This document shows positions 27,712-38,346 of a DNA stretch of 64,000 nt, piece after piece. A program made the position numbers and the translations under genes. Numbering within the stretch: position 1 is the stretch's first letter; every line of letters starts with the position of its first letter. The DNA is from Pseudomonas urmiensis (GTDB lineage Bacteria; Pseudomonadota; Gammaproteobacteria; Pseudomonadales; Pseudomonadaceae): the NCBI RefSeq assembly GCF_014268815.2, contig NZ_JABWRE020000001.1:1555001-1619000 (forward strand), read 5' to 3'. Under the pieces are notes generated by a model that was given only the letters and a program-made list of their open reading frames with translations, did no database searches and was not told the origin of the DNA.

Positions 27712-28353
27712 TCAGCCGGCCAGACGCTGCAATTGAGTCATGGCCTCCTGCCGGCTGATGACATCGCCGTACTTGCTGTCGATGTCGAACAAGTTGGCTT
27801 CATGCGGATCGTTGTGCCGATCACCGACGCACTCGCGCACCACGATGGTTCTGAAACCATGCTGCAGCGCATCGACTGCACTGGCGCGGATGCAGCCGCT
27901 GGTCGAGCAGCCGGCCAGTACCACGGTGTCGATGCCTTGGGCATGCAGTAGCGAGGCCAGGCTGGTGCCGAAAAAGGCGCTGGCGTACTGCTTGCTGAGC
28001 ACCACTTCATCTGCCTGGGGCAGCACCGCCTCACAGAACTCGGCCAGCGGGTTGCCCTCGACCATGTCCTTCATCACCGGTGCCTTGCGCACCCACACCC
28101 CGCCATCGGCGAAGTGGGGGCCCTGGTAGCGGATGTTGGTGTGCACCACCAGCGTACCGCAGTCACGGGCCAGGGCCAGCAGGCCGGCGGCCTGCTCGAC
28201 AGCCGTCACCACGCCAGGGGCGTAGAGCGGCGCACCGGGGGTGGTGTAGCCCTGCATGAAGTCGATCATCAGCAGGGCCGCCTTGCGCCCGAAACCGATG
28301 CGCTGGCCCCATACGCCCTGGTAGTTGTCACTGGCGCTTTGTGCGTCGCTCAT
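27712..28353 (-). CDS. nicF: NicF, maleamate amidohydrolase
   Basis: Hydrolyses maleamate to maleate and ammonia in the nicotinate pathway. 213 residues of the isochorismatase-fold cysteine hydrolase family. The triad is visible: Asp31 in LLMIDFMQGY, Lys121 in VVLSKQYASAFFG and Cys154 in GCSTSGCIRASAVD. It sits 14 bases after nicE in a tight operon; gggaga precedes its ATG. Confidence 0.93.
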   Translation of the reverse strand: MSDAQSASDNYQGVWGQRIGFGRKAALLMIDFMQGYTTPGAPLYAPGVVTAVEQAAGLLALARDCGTLVVHTNIRYQGPHFADGGVWVRKAPVMKDMVEGNPLAEFCEAVLPQADEVVLSKQYASAFFGTSLASLLHAQGIDTVVLAGCSTSGCIRASAVDALQHGFRTIVVRECVGDRHNDPHEANLFDIDSKYGDVISRQEAMTQLQRLAG

Positions 28354-28367
28354 GTGCGTCTCCCGAT

Positions 28368-29120
28368 TCAGTAAGCGCCCGACAGCAGGGCGCCGGCACC
28401 TGGAACCACGGGCTCCAGGTCCAATGCCTTGAGCATGGCGTAGGTGGTGGCAATGGCGGCGGTGACCACCGGTTTGCCGGTTTGTGCCTCGACCTTGGCC
28501 ACCGCCGGCAACGATTGCATCTGCACGCAGGCCGAAAGCACCACAACATCGACGCCTTCAAGGTTCATGCCGGCGACGATGCCGGGCAGGTTGGCTGGGT
28601 CGTGGCGGGCCACGGCGAGGTTGTCGGGGATCTCCAACGCGCGCCAATCCTGCACTTCGAAGCCTTCTTCGCGGATGTAGTTGACCACCAGCTCGGTCAG
28701 CGGCTTCATGTAGGGCGCGACGATGGCGATGCGTTTGGCCTTCATCACATGCAGGGCTTGCACCAGCGCCCCGGCACTGGTGATTACCGGTGCTAGCGCG
28801 TCGTTGTCGGCGGTGGCTTTCTGCAGGCGTTTCTCCGACTGGCGGTGATAGCCCAGGCCCATCGCCATGATTGCCACCAGGCAGGCGTAGCCCAGGACGT
28901 CGACCTTGGCGTCGGACAGCTCCAGCGCGCAGCGGTCGGACTCAGCGTCCATCGCTGCCAGTTCTTCTTTCTTTACCTGTTTCATGCGCATGCGGCTGGA
29001 GTGGAAGGTGAAGCGCTCAGGGCGAATCGCCTGACGGGCCAGCAGCATCGCCGGGATCTCGGTTTCCATGGTGGTGTTCGAGCTCGGCACGATCTGGCCG
29101 ATGCGGTACAGCTTGGTCAT
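28368..29120 (-). CDS. nicE: NicE, maleate cis-trans isomerase
   Basis: Converts maleate to fumarate, the last step of nicotinate catabolism before the TCA cycle. 250 residues of the Asp/Glu racemase fold. The two catalytic cysteines are Cys80 (GYACLVAIM) and Cys198 (LSACVQMQS), at the positions expected for Pseudomonas maleate isomerase. The start at 29,120 follows aaggag; an upstream in-frame ATG at 29,192 adds residues unlike the family. It lies 13 bases after nicD. Confidence 0.94.
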   Translation of the reverse strand: MTKLYRIGQIVPSSNTTMETEIPAMLLARQAIRPERFTFHSSRMRMKQVKKEELAAMDAESDRCALELSDAKVDVLGYACLVAIMAMGLGYHRQSEKRLQKATADNDALAPVITSAGALVQALHVMKAKRIAIVAPYMKPLTELVVNYIREEGFEVQDWRALEIPDNLAVARHDPANLPGIVAGMNLEGVDVVVLSACVQMQSLPAVAKVEAQTGKPVVTAAIATTYAMLKALDLEPVVPGAGALLSGAY

Positions 29121-29133
29121 GTCTTGTGCTCCT

Positions 29134-31115
<1,982 letters not shown>

Positions 31116-31144
31116 TCAGCGGCTCGGCCGTCTGATGAAATTGA

Positions 31145-31159
31145 GTGTATACGCTATAA
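31145..31159 (+). promoter_or_regulatory. candidate NicR operator, nicC side
   Basis: gtgtatacgctataa, 60 bases upstream of nicC. A related sequence in the same orientation (gtgtatgcactctta) lies near nicX. The core gtatac is palindromic. MarR-type NicR is known to repress both divergent promoters; assigning these bases to it is inference. Confidence 0.4.
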
Positions 31160-31321
31160 ATTTTTAATGGGAAGAGCGCGAATGAATTAATTTCAAACAA
31201 GTGATCGAAAGTGGAATTTAGCAGTTTGTCACCGTAAATGCTGGAGTATGTGTGGAATAGTAACGTTTTGGTGCGCCACTTGCGCTTGTCGACTGGATGC
31301 GCTTTCATTTAGGTAAATAGG

Positions 31322-31336
31322 GTGTATGCACTCTTA
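31322..31336 (+). promoter_or_regulatory. candidate NicR operator, nicX side
   Basis: gtgtatgcactctta, matching the motif at 31,145 in 11 of 15 positions, 80 bases upstream of nicX. Confidence 0.35.
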
Positions 31337-31415
31337 ATTCGCACCGGGATGACGCGCCGCGCACTACGCCAGTGCAGCATCTCGAGCCCATCCAGGCATG
31401 CTCAGGAGAAAACCG

Positions 31416-32468
31416 ATGCCGGTTAGCAATGCAGAACTGACCCAGATGTTCGAACACGTGCTCAAGCTGTCCCGTGTGGATGAAACGCAGAGCGTCGCCG
31501 TGCTCAAAAGCCACTATTCCGACCCGCGTACGGTGAACGCGGCAATGGAGGCCGCGCAGCGCCTCAAGGCCAAGGTGTATGCGGTTGAGCTGCCATCGTT
31601 TAATCACCCCACGGCGATGGGCAACGACATGACCGCCTACTGCGGCGACACCGCCCTGACCGGCAACCTGGCCGCGCAGCGGGCGCTGGAGGCTGCCGAC
31701 CTGATCGTCGACACCATGATGCTGCTGCATTCCCCTGAGCAGGAGCAGATCCTCAAGACCGGCACGCGCATCCTGTTGGCGGTCGAGCCCCCGGAAGTCC
31801 TGGCGCGCATGCTGCCGAGCGAGGACGACAAGCGTCGCGTGCTGGCCGCTGAAACCCTGCTCAAACAGGCGCGCAGCCTGCATGTGCGTTCCAAGGCAGG
31901 CAGTGATTTCCATGCGCCGCTTGGCCAGTACCCGGCCGTCACTGAATACGGCTATGCCGATGAGCCAGGCCGTTGGGACCACTGGCCCAGTGGCTTTCTG
32001 TTTACCTGGCCGAACGAAGACAGCGCCGAGGGCACCCTGGTGCTGGATGTCGGCGACATCATCCTGCCGTTCAAGAACTACTGCCGCGAGCGCATTACCC
32101 TGGAGATCGAAAAGGGCTTCATCACCGGCATCCATGGCGGCTTCGAGGCCGAATACCTGCGTGACTACATGAAGTATTTCAACGACCCTGAGGTCTACGG
32201 CATCTCCCACATCGGTTGGGGCTTGCAGCCGCGTGCGCAGTGGACGGCGATGGGCCTGCACGACCGCAACGACGGCATGTGCATGGACGCTCGCGCGTTC
32301 TATGGCAACTTCCTGTTTTCCACAGGCCCCAACACCGAGGTCGGCGGCAAGCGCAAGACCCCGTGCCACCTGGATATACCGCTGCGCAATTGCGATATCT
32401 ATCTGGACGACCTTGCTGTGGTCCTGGCCGGGGATGTGGTTGCGCCTGAGCAGTCCAAGGCGCGTTAG
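31416..32468 (+). CDS. nicX: NicX, 2,5-dihydroxypyridine 5,6-dioxygenase
   Basis: Fe(II)-dependent extradiol-type dioxygenase that opens 2,5-dihydroxypyridine to N-formylmaleamate. 350 residues, the length of the characterised enzyme. The three iron ligands are at the known positions: His265 (ISHIGWG), His318 and Asp320 (PCHLDIPL). ATG 31,416 follows caggag; an upstream ATG at 31,398 would overlap that site. It is divergent from nicC and followed 71 bases later by nicR. Confidence 0.95.
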   Translation: MPVSNAELTQMFEHVLKLSRVDETQSVAVLKSHYSDPRTVNAAMEAAQRLKAKVYAVELPSFNHPTAMGNDMTAYCGDTALTGNLAAQRALEAADLIVDTMMLLHSPEQEQILKTGTRILLAVEPPEVLARMLPSEDDKRRVLAAETLLKQARSLHVRSKAGSDFHAPLGQYPAVTEYGYADEPGRWDHWPSGFLFTWPNEDSAEGTLVLDVGDIILPFKNYCRERITLEIEKGFITGIHGGFEAEYLRDYMKYFNDPEVYGISHIGWGLQPRAQWTAMGLHDRNDGMCMDARAFYGNFLFSTGPNTEVGGKRKTPCHLDIPLRNCDIYLDDLAVVLAGDVVAPEQSKAR

Positions 32469-32539
32469 TGGTTATACTGGCCCGGCGCTCCGCTCTTCGG
32501 AGTCCCGGCCAGCCCAATCCTCACAGCCCAAGCCATCAC

Positions 32540-33019
32540 ATGTCGAACAAAACTCTGAACGCTACTGCTGCACCTGATACCGCGCCCTACGACGTTACCG
32601 AACAGGTCGGCCACTTGCTGCGCAAGGCCTATCAGCGGCATACGGCGATCTTCCAGCAGCAGGCGTGCGACCCGCAGCTGACCTCGATCCAGTTCGTTAC
32701 CCTGTGCGCCTTGCGCGATCATGGGCCTAGTTCCCAGGCTGAGTTGATCAAGGCGACTGCGGTGGATCAGGCGACCATCCGGGGCATCGTCGATCGGCTC
32801 AAGGCGCGCGGGTTGATTCAGCTGTCGCCTGATCCGGGGGATCGGCGCAAGGTGATTTGCGAGCTGACCGACAGTGGGGCGGCGTTGCTCGATGCGATGA
32901 TTCCCTGTGCGCGGCAGATCAGTGAGCTGAGCATGGGGTGTCTGAATGCGGCTGAGCGGGTGGCGATTTTATTTTTATTGCGCAAGATGATTGATGGGGA
33001 TGAGGGGGGTGCGGGCTGA
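32540..33019 (+). CDS. nicR: NicR, MarR-family repressor of the nic genes
   Basis: Winged-helix regulator of 159 residues. The DNA-binding region (about 55-125) includes SSQAELIKATAVDQATIRGI, then DRLKARGLIQLSPDPGDRRK forming the wing. In Pseudomonas putida NicR represses nicC-P and nicX and responds to 6-hydroxynicotinate. The ATG at 32,540 has no strong ribosome-binding site; the frame is open back to 32,468. It directly follows nicX and precedes a 1.28-kb repeat-rich gap. Confidence 0.9.
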   Translation: MSNKTLNATAAPDTAPYDVTEQVGHLLRKAYQRHTAIFQQQACDPQLTSIQFVTLCALRDHGPSSQAELIKATAVDQATIRGIVDRLKARGLIQLSPDPGDRRKVICELTDSGAALLDAMIPCARQISELSMGCLNAAERVAILFLLRKMIDGDEGGAG

Positions 33020-33037
33020 TCGTTGTGTTGGGCTGGC

Positions 33038-33069
33038 TTCTTGGTTTCTTGGTTTCTTGGTTTCTTGGT
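33038..33069 (+). repeat. tandem repeat, 4 x 8 bp (ttcttggt)
   Basis: Four exact units starting 19 bases after the nicR stop. Copy number is likely variable between strains. Confidence 0.9.
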
Positions 33070-33090
33070 TTGGGAGCTTATCCATTCTTT

Positions 33091-33343
33091 GTGGCGCGGC
33101 CACTGGCGCCTTCCGCCCTTACGGCGGGTCACTTTTGGCAGTCGCCCCAAAAGTAACCAAAAGGTCTGCGCTCCACCATCCGGCCCTACGCTGCGCTTCG
33201 GGTCCCCTCGCTTCGGTGCCTTCCGGGCCCGCGCGGCCTACGATTTGCTGCGCAAATCTACATCTCGCGCCTTCGGCTACGCCGAAGGGTGCTGACGCAC
33301 CTGGCCCTCCAGGCACCTACGCTCGGCCTCCTGAAGTCGCGAA
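33091..33343 (+). repeat. long inverted repeat, left arm
   Basis: About 250 bases that reappear in inverse orientation at 33,695-33,944. Shared blocks include ccctacgctgcgcttcgggt, gcctacgatttgctgcgcaa and cgccttcggctacgccgaag. Sequences of this type recur in intergenic regions of P. putida-group genomes, from general knowledge. Confidence 0.85.
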
Positions 33344-33402
33344 GTTAGTGGCGGCGACTGGGCTTGCGTTATCTGGCGATAGTGTCACGGGTGGTGGATA
33401 TA

Positions 33403-33537
33403 CCGGCCTCTTCGCGGGCAAGCCCGCTCCCACAGGGTTCGTGGGGTTTGCAGTATCTGCGTCGTGTCAGTGCTGGCTCAACGCTGAACTGAAATCTGCG
33501 CGGTACCTGTGGGAGCGGGCTTGCCCGCGAAGAGGCC
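33403..33537. repeat. inverted REP pair inside the long inverted repeat
   Basis: Two Pseudomonas REP units facing each other: 33,403-33,436 (cctcttcgcgggcaagcccg core) and 33,506-33,537 (its reverse complement, beginning cctgtgggagcgggcttgcc). The spacer is about 70 bases. Confidence 0.9.
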
Positions 33538-33569
33538 AGAACAAACAACACAAAATAGAAAAATCAAAA

Positions 33570-33629
33570 TTTGGCTTTGGCTTTGGCTTTGGCTTTGGCT
33601 TTGGCTTTGGCTTTGGCTTTGGCTTTGGC
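33570..33629 (+). repeat. tandem repeat, 10 x TTTGGC
   Basis: Ten perfect hexamers between the REP pair and the right inverted arm. Confidence 0.95.
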
Positions 33630-33694
33630 TTCTGCGAGAGCGCAGCGATTCGCCTGCTCTTGATCTTCGAGCGCGCAGGTTCAGGCGACGCAGA

Positions 33695-33944
33695 TTCGCG
33701 ACTTCAGGAGGCTGAGCAGAGGCGTCTGGAGGGCCAGGTGCGCTAGCACCCTTCGGCGTAGCCGAAGGCGCGAGATGTAGATTTGCGCAGCAAATCGTAG
33801 GCCGCGCGGGCCCGGAAGGCGCCGGCGCGAAGGGACCCGAAGCGCAGCGTAGGGCCGTATGTAGGAGCGAGCGGTTTTGCTTACTTTTCCCAAGAGAAAA
33901 GTAAGCCGCCGTAAAGGCGGAAGGAGCCAGTGGCGGCGCTACAT
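33695..33944 (-). repeat. long inverted repeat, right arm
   Basis: Inverse copy of 33,091-33,343 with mostly conserved blocks. The outer ends differ more: the left has cacttttggcagtcgcccc, the right carries its own short hairpin cttacttttc / gaaaagtaag. Confidence 0.85.
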
Positions 33945-33960
33945 CAAATGGATAATCTCG

Positions 33961-34165
33961 CAACCCAACCCCAACCCCAACCCCAACCCCCACCCCCAAC
34001 CCCAACCCCCAACCCCAACCCCCAACCCCAACCCCCCCCAACCCCAACCCCCAACCCCCCCAACCCCCAACCCCAACCCCCCAACCCCCAACCCCAACCC
34101 CCAACCCCCAACCCCAACCCCAACCCCAACCCCAACCCCAACCCCAAACCCCAACCCCAACCCCA
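33961..34165 (+). repeat. C4A2-type array (about 200 bp), G-quadruplex-prone on the minus strand
   Basis: About 200 bases almost entirely of ccccaa units with scattered extra C or A (for example cccccaacc and cccccccc runs). The complementary strand is a continuous run of ggggtt-type units, which can form stacked G-quadruplexes. It lies 140 bases upstream of nicA. Confidence 0.95.
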
Positions 34166-34204
34166 GAATCATCCCTGGCCTGCTTCTTGCCTGATCATTT
34201 CATG

Positions 34205-34221
34205 TAGTGAGTACTTACCTA
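34205..34221 (+). promoter_or_regulatory. candidate NicS operator upstream of nicA
   Basis: tagtgagtacttaccta, a near-palindrome centred on gtac (gtgagtacttac matches its reverse complement in 10 of 12 positions). It lies about 80 bases before nicA, where a TetR-type repressor would act. Assignment to NicS is inference from position and symmetry. Confidence 0.5.
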
Positions 34222-34302
34222 AACAAGCGCGCCATTTGAGTTGTTTGGTAGCGCCCAGGTACTCGCCCTGAACGGCATGCAACCACCAGAGATGAGCCAA
34301 CA

Positions 34303-34770
34303 ATGCAAACAACCATCTCCCTGCGAATCAACGGTCAGCCCGTCGAAGTCAACGCCATGGCCGACACCCCCTTGCTGCTGATCCTGCGCAACGACCTGTG
34401 CCTGAACGGCCCCAAGTACGGCTGCGGCCTAGGCGAATGCGGAGCCTGCACGGTGATCATCGATGGCGTCGCCGCACGCTCTTGCGTGATCCCGCTGTCC
34501 GGCGCCGCCAACCGCGACATCACCACCCTCGAAGGGCTGGGCAGCAAGGCCGCGCCGCATCCGGTACAGCAGGCGTTCATCGATGAACAGGCGGCCCAAT
34601 GCGGCTACTGCATGAACGGCATGATCATGACCGCCAAGGCCCTGCTTGACCGCATCCCCGATGCCAGCGACGAGCAGATCCGCAACGAGCTGTCCGGCAA
34701 CCTCTGCCGTTGCGGCACCCACGTCGAAATCCTGCGCGCCGTGCGCCGCGCTGCCGGCCGCCTGGCCTGA
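34303..34770 (+). CDS. nicA: NicA, nicotinate dehydrogenase small [2Fe-2S] subunit
   Basis: Electron-transfer subunit of nicotinate hydroxylase, which makes 6-hydroxynicotinate. 155 residues with two [2Fe-2S] sites: the plant-ferredoxin type (CGLGECGACTVIIDG, plus a later Cys in ARSC) and the helical type (QCGYCMNGMI with GNLCRCGTH). It is followed 15 bases later by nicB, its catalytic partner. Confidence 0.95.
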   Translation: MQTTISLRINGQPVEVNAMADTPLLLILRNDLCLNGPKYGCGLGECGACTVIIDGVAARSCVIPLSGAANRDITTLEGLGSKAAPHPVQQAFIDEQAAQCGYCMNGMIMTAKALLDRIPDASDEQIRNELSGNLCRCGTHVEILRAVRRAAGRLA

Positions 34771-34785
34771 GATCCGGAGCTGAAC

Positions 34786-37700
34786 ATGAACCACTCACAA
34801 CACGTTCCCAGCCGCGAGCAACTGCTGGGCAAAAGCAACGTATTGCTGATCGTCGATCAGATCACGCCGCCCTCCGGGCCGGTGGCCAAGGGCGTGACGC
34901 CCACGCTCAAGGCGCGCGAGCTGGCGCTGTTTCTTGCGGTCAGTGACGACGGCATGGTCTACGCCTTCAACGGCCACGTCGACCTGGGCACTGGCATTCG
35001 CACCTCGCTGGCGCAAATCGTTGCCGAAGAGCTCGACCTGCGCATGGATCAGGTGCACATGGTACTGGGCGACACCGAGCGCGCTCCCAACCAGGGCGCG
35101 ACCATCGCCAGCGCCACCTTGCAGATTTCCGCCGTGCCGCTGCGCAAGGCCGCGGCCACGGCGCGGCGCTTCCTCCTGCAACAGGCTGCCCAGCGCTTGG
35201 GCTGTGCGCCAGATGCGCTGCGCATGGAGGAGGGCGCAGTGATCAGCAGCGACGGCCGTAGCCTGCGTTTTGCCGAGCTGGTTCAGGGCGACAACCAGCA
35301 ACTACCGATTGCCGAGGATGCGCCGCTCAAGGCGGTCGACGACTATCGCCTGGTCGGTCGCAGTGCGGCGCGGGTAGACATCCCTGGCAAAGCCACTGGC
35401 GAGCTGACCTACGTCCACGACATGCGCCTGCCCGACATGCTCCATGGCCGGGTGATCCGCCCACCCTACGCCGGCCACGACAGCGGCGACTTTGTCGGCA
35501 ACAGCTTGCTGGCGGTGGACCATGACTCCATCGCCCATCTCCCCGGAGTGATCGCGGTGGTGGTGATCCGCGACTTCGTCGGTGTCGTCGCCGAGCGTGA
35601 GGAGCAGGCGATTCGCGCCGCCCAAGCGCTGAAGATCAGCTGGAAACCGCACACTGGCAAGCTGCCGGATCTGAGCGATATCGCCCAGGCGATCCGCGAC
35701 AACCCCCGCGTGCAGCGTACCGTGCTGGATCAGGGCGATGTCGACGGCGGCATCGCCAATGCCAGTCAGCGCCTGAGCCGCAGTTATCTGTGGCCCTATC
35801 AGCTGCATGGCTCGATTGGCCCGTCGTGCGCCTTGGCCGATTTTACCGAGGGGCAGATCCGCGTCTGGTCCGGCACGCAGAACCCGCACCTGCTGCGCGC
35901 AGACCTGGCTTGGTTGTTGGCGTGCGACGAACAGCGCATCGAGATCATCCGCATGGAAGCCGCTGGCTGCTATGGCCGCAACTGCGCTGACGATGTCTGC
36001 GCTGACGCGGTGCTGTTGTCCCGTGCGGTCGGCCGCCCGGTGCGGGTGCAGCTGACCCGTGAGCAGGAGCATGCCTGGGAGCCCAAGGGTACCGCACAGT
36101 TGATGGAAATCGACGGCGGCCTGAATGCCGATGGCACCGTGGCCGCCTACGATTTCCAGACCAGCTATCCCTCCAACGGCGCACCCACCTTGGCCTTGCT
36201 GCTGACCGGCGCGGTAGAACCGGTGCCGGCGCTGTTCGAGATGGGCGACCGGACCTCGATCCCGCCGTATGACTATGAGCACATGCGCGTGACCATCAAC
36301 GACATGACGCCGCTGGTGCGCGCGTCGTGGATGCGCGGTGTGTCGGCGATGCCCAACAGCTTCGCCCACGAGTCTTACATCGACGAGCTGGCTTTTGCCG
36401 CAGGCGTCGACCCGGTCGAGTACCGCCTCAAGCATCTGTCCGATCCGCGCGCCATCGACTTGGTCAAAGCCACCGCCGAACGGGCCGACTGGCAGCCGCG
36501 CAGCGAACCCATGCAAACCCCGGCCGAAGGTGATGTGTTGCGTGGTCGGGGCTTCGCTTACGCGCGCTACATCCACAGCAAGTTCCCAGGTTTTGGTGCT
36601 GCGTGGGCTGCTTGGGTGGCCGATGTTGCGGTTGACCGGCGCACCGGCGAGGTGGCCGTGACCCGCGTGGTGATCGGCCATGACGCCGGGATGATGGTCA
36701 ACCCCGAAGGGGTGCGGCATCAGATTCACGGGAATGTGATCCAGTCGACCAGCCGCGTGCTCAAGGAGCAGGTGAGCTTCGAGGAGTCCACAGTGGCGAG
36801 CAAGGAGTGGGGTGGCTACCCAATCCTGACCTTCCCCGAGGTGCCGGCGATCGATGTGATGATGCTGCCGCGCCAACATGAACCACCGATGGGCAGCGGT
36901 GAGTCGGCTTCGGTGCCGAGCGCGGCGGCCATCGCCAACGCGATCTTCGATGCCACGGGTATCCGCTTTCGCGAACTGCCGATCACCGCCGAACGGGTGC
37001 GCGCGGCGCTGAACGCTGAAAACCAGGCCCCTGAGCCGCCAGCGCAGCCCGCGAGCAAACGCTCGAAATGGTGGTTCGGCTCGCTCGCCGGGGTAATCGG
37101 CGCGGCGTTGGGCATGGCGGCCACGGCGTTGCCCTGGCGCGCCGAGATCGCCCCGGTAACGCCACCGGCCGCTGGTAGCTGGTCGGCCTCGATGCTCGAA
37201 CGTGGGCGCCAAGTGGCGGCGGCCGGTGATTGTGCGGTGTGTCATACGGTCAGCGGTGGCAAGGTCAATGTCGGCGGCCTGGCGATGGATACGCCGTTCG
37301 GCACGCTGTACAGCACCAACATCACCCCCGACCCGGAAACCGGCATTGGTCGCTGGTCATTCGCCGCGTTCGAACGGGCCATGCGCGAGGGCATCAGCCG
37401 CGATGGCCGCCACCTGTATCCGGCGTTTCCCTACACCTCGTTTCGCACTATCACCGACGCAGACATGCAGGCGCTGTACGCCTACCTGATGTCGCAGACC
37501 CCGGTCCGCCAGGAGGCGCCGGCCAACCAGATGCGTTTCCCGTTCAACCAGCGCCCGCTGATGGCGGGTTGGAACGCGCTGTTTCTCAAGCGCGGCGAGT
37601 ATCAGCCCGACCCGCAGCGCAGCGCACAGTGGAATCGTGGTGCCTATCTGGTCGATGGTCTGGGGCACTGCACTGCCTGTCATTCGCCGCGCAACCTGAT

Positions 37701-38343
37701 GGGCGCGGAAAAGGGCGGTTCCAGCTATTTGGCCGGCGGTATGGTCGATGGCTGGGAAGCGCCAGCGCTGAACGCGCTAGGCAAGTCTGCGACGCCGTGG
37801 AGCGAGAGTGAGTTGTTCACGTATCTGAGCACTGGCTTTTCCGATAAGCACGGCGTTGCCGCAGGCCCCATGGGGCCGGTGGTCAGCGAGCTGGCCAGCT
37901 TGCCGCAGAGCGATGTGCGGGCGATCGCCCATTACCTGACATCCCTCGACGGCACACCGCAGCAGGTTGCAGCCAAGCCCGCGCCACAAGTCGATTCGCA
38001 GGTTTCGTTGAGTAACGGTGAGCGCCTATTCAAGGGCGCCTGCCTGGCCTGTCACAGCGATGGGCTTGGGCCGAAACTGTTCGGCGTCAGCCCGTCGATG
38101 GCAGTCAATAGCAACGTCCATAGCGCGCTGCCAGACAACCTGCTGCGCGTGGTGCTACATGGCATTGCCCATCCAGCAACCCCCGACCTGGGCTACATGC
38201 CAGGGTTCAAGGACAGCTTGTCGGACCGCCAGGTAGCCGACCTTGCCGCTTACCTGCGCCAGCGTTTTGCTGGCAGCCAGCCGGCCTGGGAGGGGCTGCA
38301 GGCCAAGAGTGCTCAGGTGCGTGCCAATCCTGGCAGCCACTGA
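34786..38343 (+). CDS. nicB: NicB, nicotinate dehydrogenase large subunit with three cytochrome c domains
   Basis: Molybdopterin-cytosine-dinucleotide enzyme that hydroxylates nicotinate at C6. The 1,185 residues hold xanthine-dehydrogenase-like molybdenum domains (about 1-740; for example AAGCYGRNCADDVCADAV and PMGSGESASVPSAAAIANA), a short hydrophobic segment near 765-785 (AGVIGAALGMAATALPW), and a triheme tail. The heme sites are CAVCH (816), CTACH (962) and CLACH (1,086). Electrons go through NicA and the hemes to the respiratory chain instead of to NAD. There is no FAD subunit, as in the known NicAB. The ATG follows ggagct. Confidence 0.95.
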   Translation: MNHSQHVPSREQLLGKSNVLLIVDQITPPSGPVAKGVTPTLKARELALFLAVSDDGMVYAFNGHVDLGTGIRTSLAQIVAEELDLRMDQVHMVLGDTERAPNQGATIASATLQISAVPLRKAAATARRFLLQQAAQRLGCAPDALRMEEGAVISSDGRSLRFAELVQGDNQQLPIAEDAPLKAVDDYRLVGRSAARVDIPGKATGELTYVHDMRLPDMLHGRVIRPPYAGHDSGDFVGNSLLAVDHDSIAHLPGVIAVVVIRDFVGVVAEREEQAIRAAQALKISWKPHTGKLPDLSDIAQAIRDNPRVQRTVLDQGDVDGGIANASQRLSRSYLWPYQLHGSIGPSCALADFTEGQIRVWSGTQNPHLLRADLAWLLACDEQRIEIIRMEAAGCYGRNCADDVCADAVLLSRAVGRPVRVQLTREQEHAWEPKGTAQLMEIDGGLNADGTVAAYDFQTSYPSNGAPTLALLLTGAVEPVPALFEMGDRTSIPPYDYEHMRVTINDMTPLVRASWMRGVSAMPNSFAHESYIDELAFAAGVDPVEYRLKHLSDPRAIDLVKATAERADWQPRSEPMQTPAEGDVLRGRGFAYARYIHSKFPGFGAAWAAWVADVAVDRRTGEVAVTRVVIGHDAGMMVNPEGVRHQIHGNVIQSTSRVLKEQVSFEESTVASKEWGGYPILTFPEVPAIDVMMLPRQHEPPMGSGESASVPSAAAIANAIFDATGIRFRELPITAERVRAALNAENQAPEPPAQPASKRSKWWFGSLAGVIGAALGMAATALPWRAEIAPVTPPAAGSWSASMLERGRQVAAAGDCAVCHTVSGGKVNVGGLAMDTPFGTLYSTNITPDPETGIGRWSFAAFERAMREGISRDGRHLYPAFPYTSFRTITDADMQALYAYLMSQTPVRQEAPANQMRFPFNQRPLMAGWNALFLKRGEYQPDPQRSAQWNRGAYLVDGLGHCTACHSPRNLMGAEKGGSSYLAGGMVDGWEAPALNALGKSATPWSESELFTYLSTGFSDKHGVAAGPMGPVVSELASLPQSDVRAIAHYLTSLDGTPQQVAAKPAPQVDSQVSLSNGERLFKGACLACHSDGLGPKLFGVSPSMAVNSNVHSALPDNLLRVVLHGIAHPATPDLGYMPGFKDSLSDRQVADLAAYLRQRFAGSQPAWEGLQAKSAQVRANPGSH

Positions 38344-38346
38344 AGC

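Larger units (their letters stand above)
33020..34302. other. 1.28-kb repeat-rich gap between nicR and nicA
   Basis: No credible gene. From left to right it holds four 8-bp units, a long inverted arm, a REP pair, a TTTGGC array, the second inverted arm, a C4A2 array and the nicA promoter region. Open frames here translate to low-complexity strings and are artefacts of the repeats. Confidence 0.85.

Noticed and set aside
33961..34165. CRISPR array or true telomere
   Set aside because: There are no spaced repeat-spacer units, no cas genes, and it is internal to a chromosome; it is a simple-sequence array.
33478..34172. Long frames rich in Gly-Val/Trp or Pro-Asn-Gln across the C4A2 array
   Set aside because: They are translations of a simple repeat, open only because the repeat lacks stops; there is no start signal and no protein-like composition.
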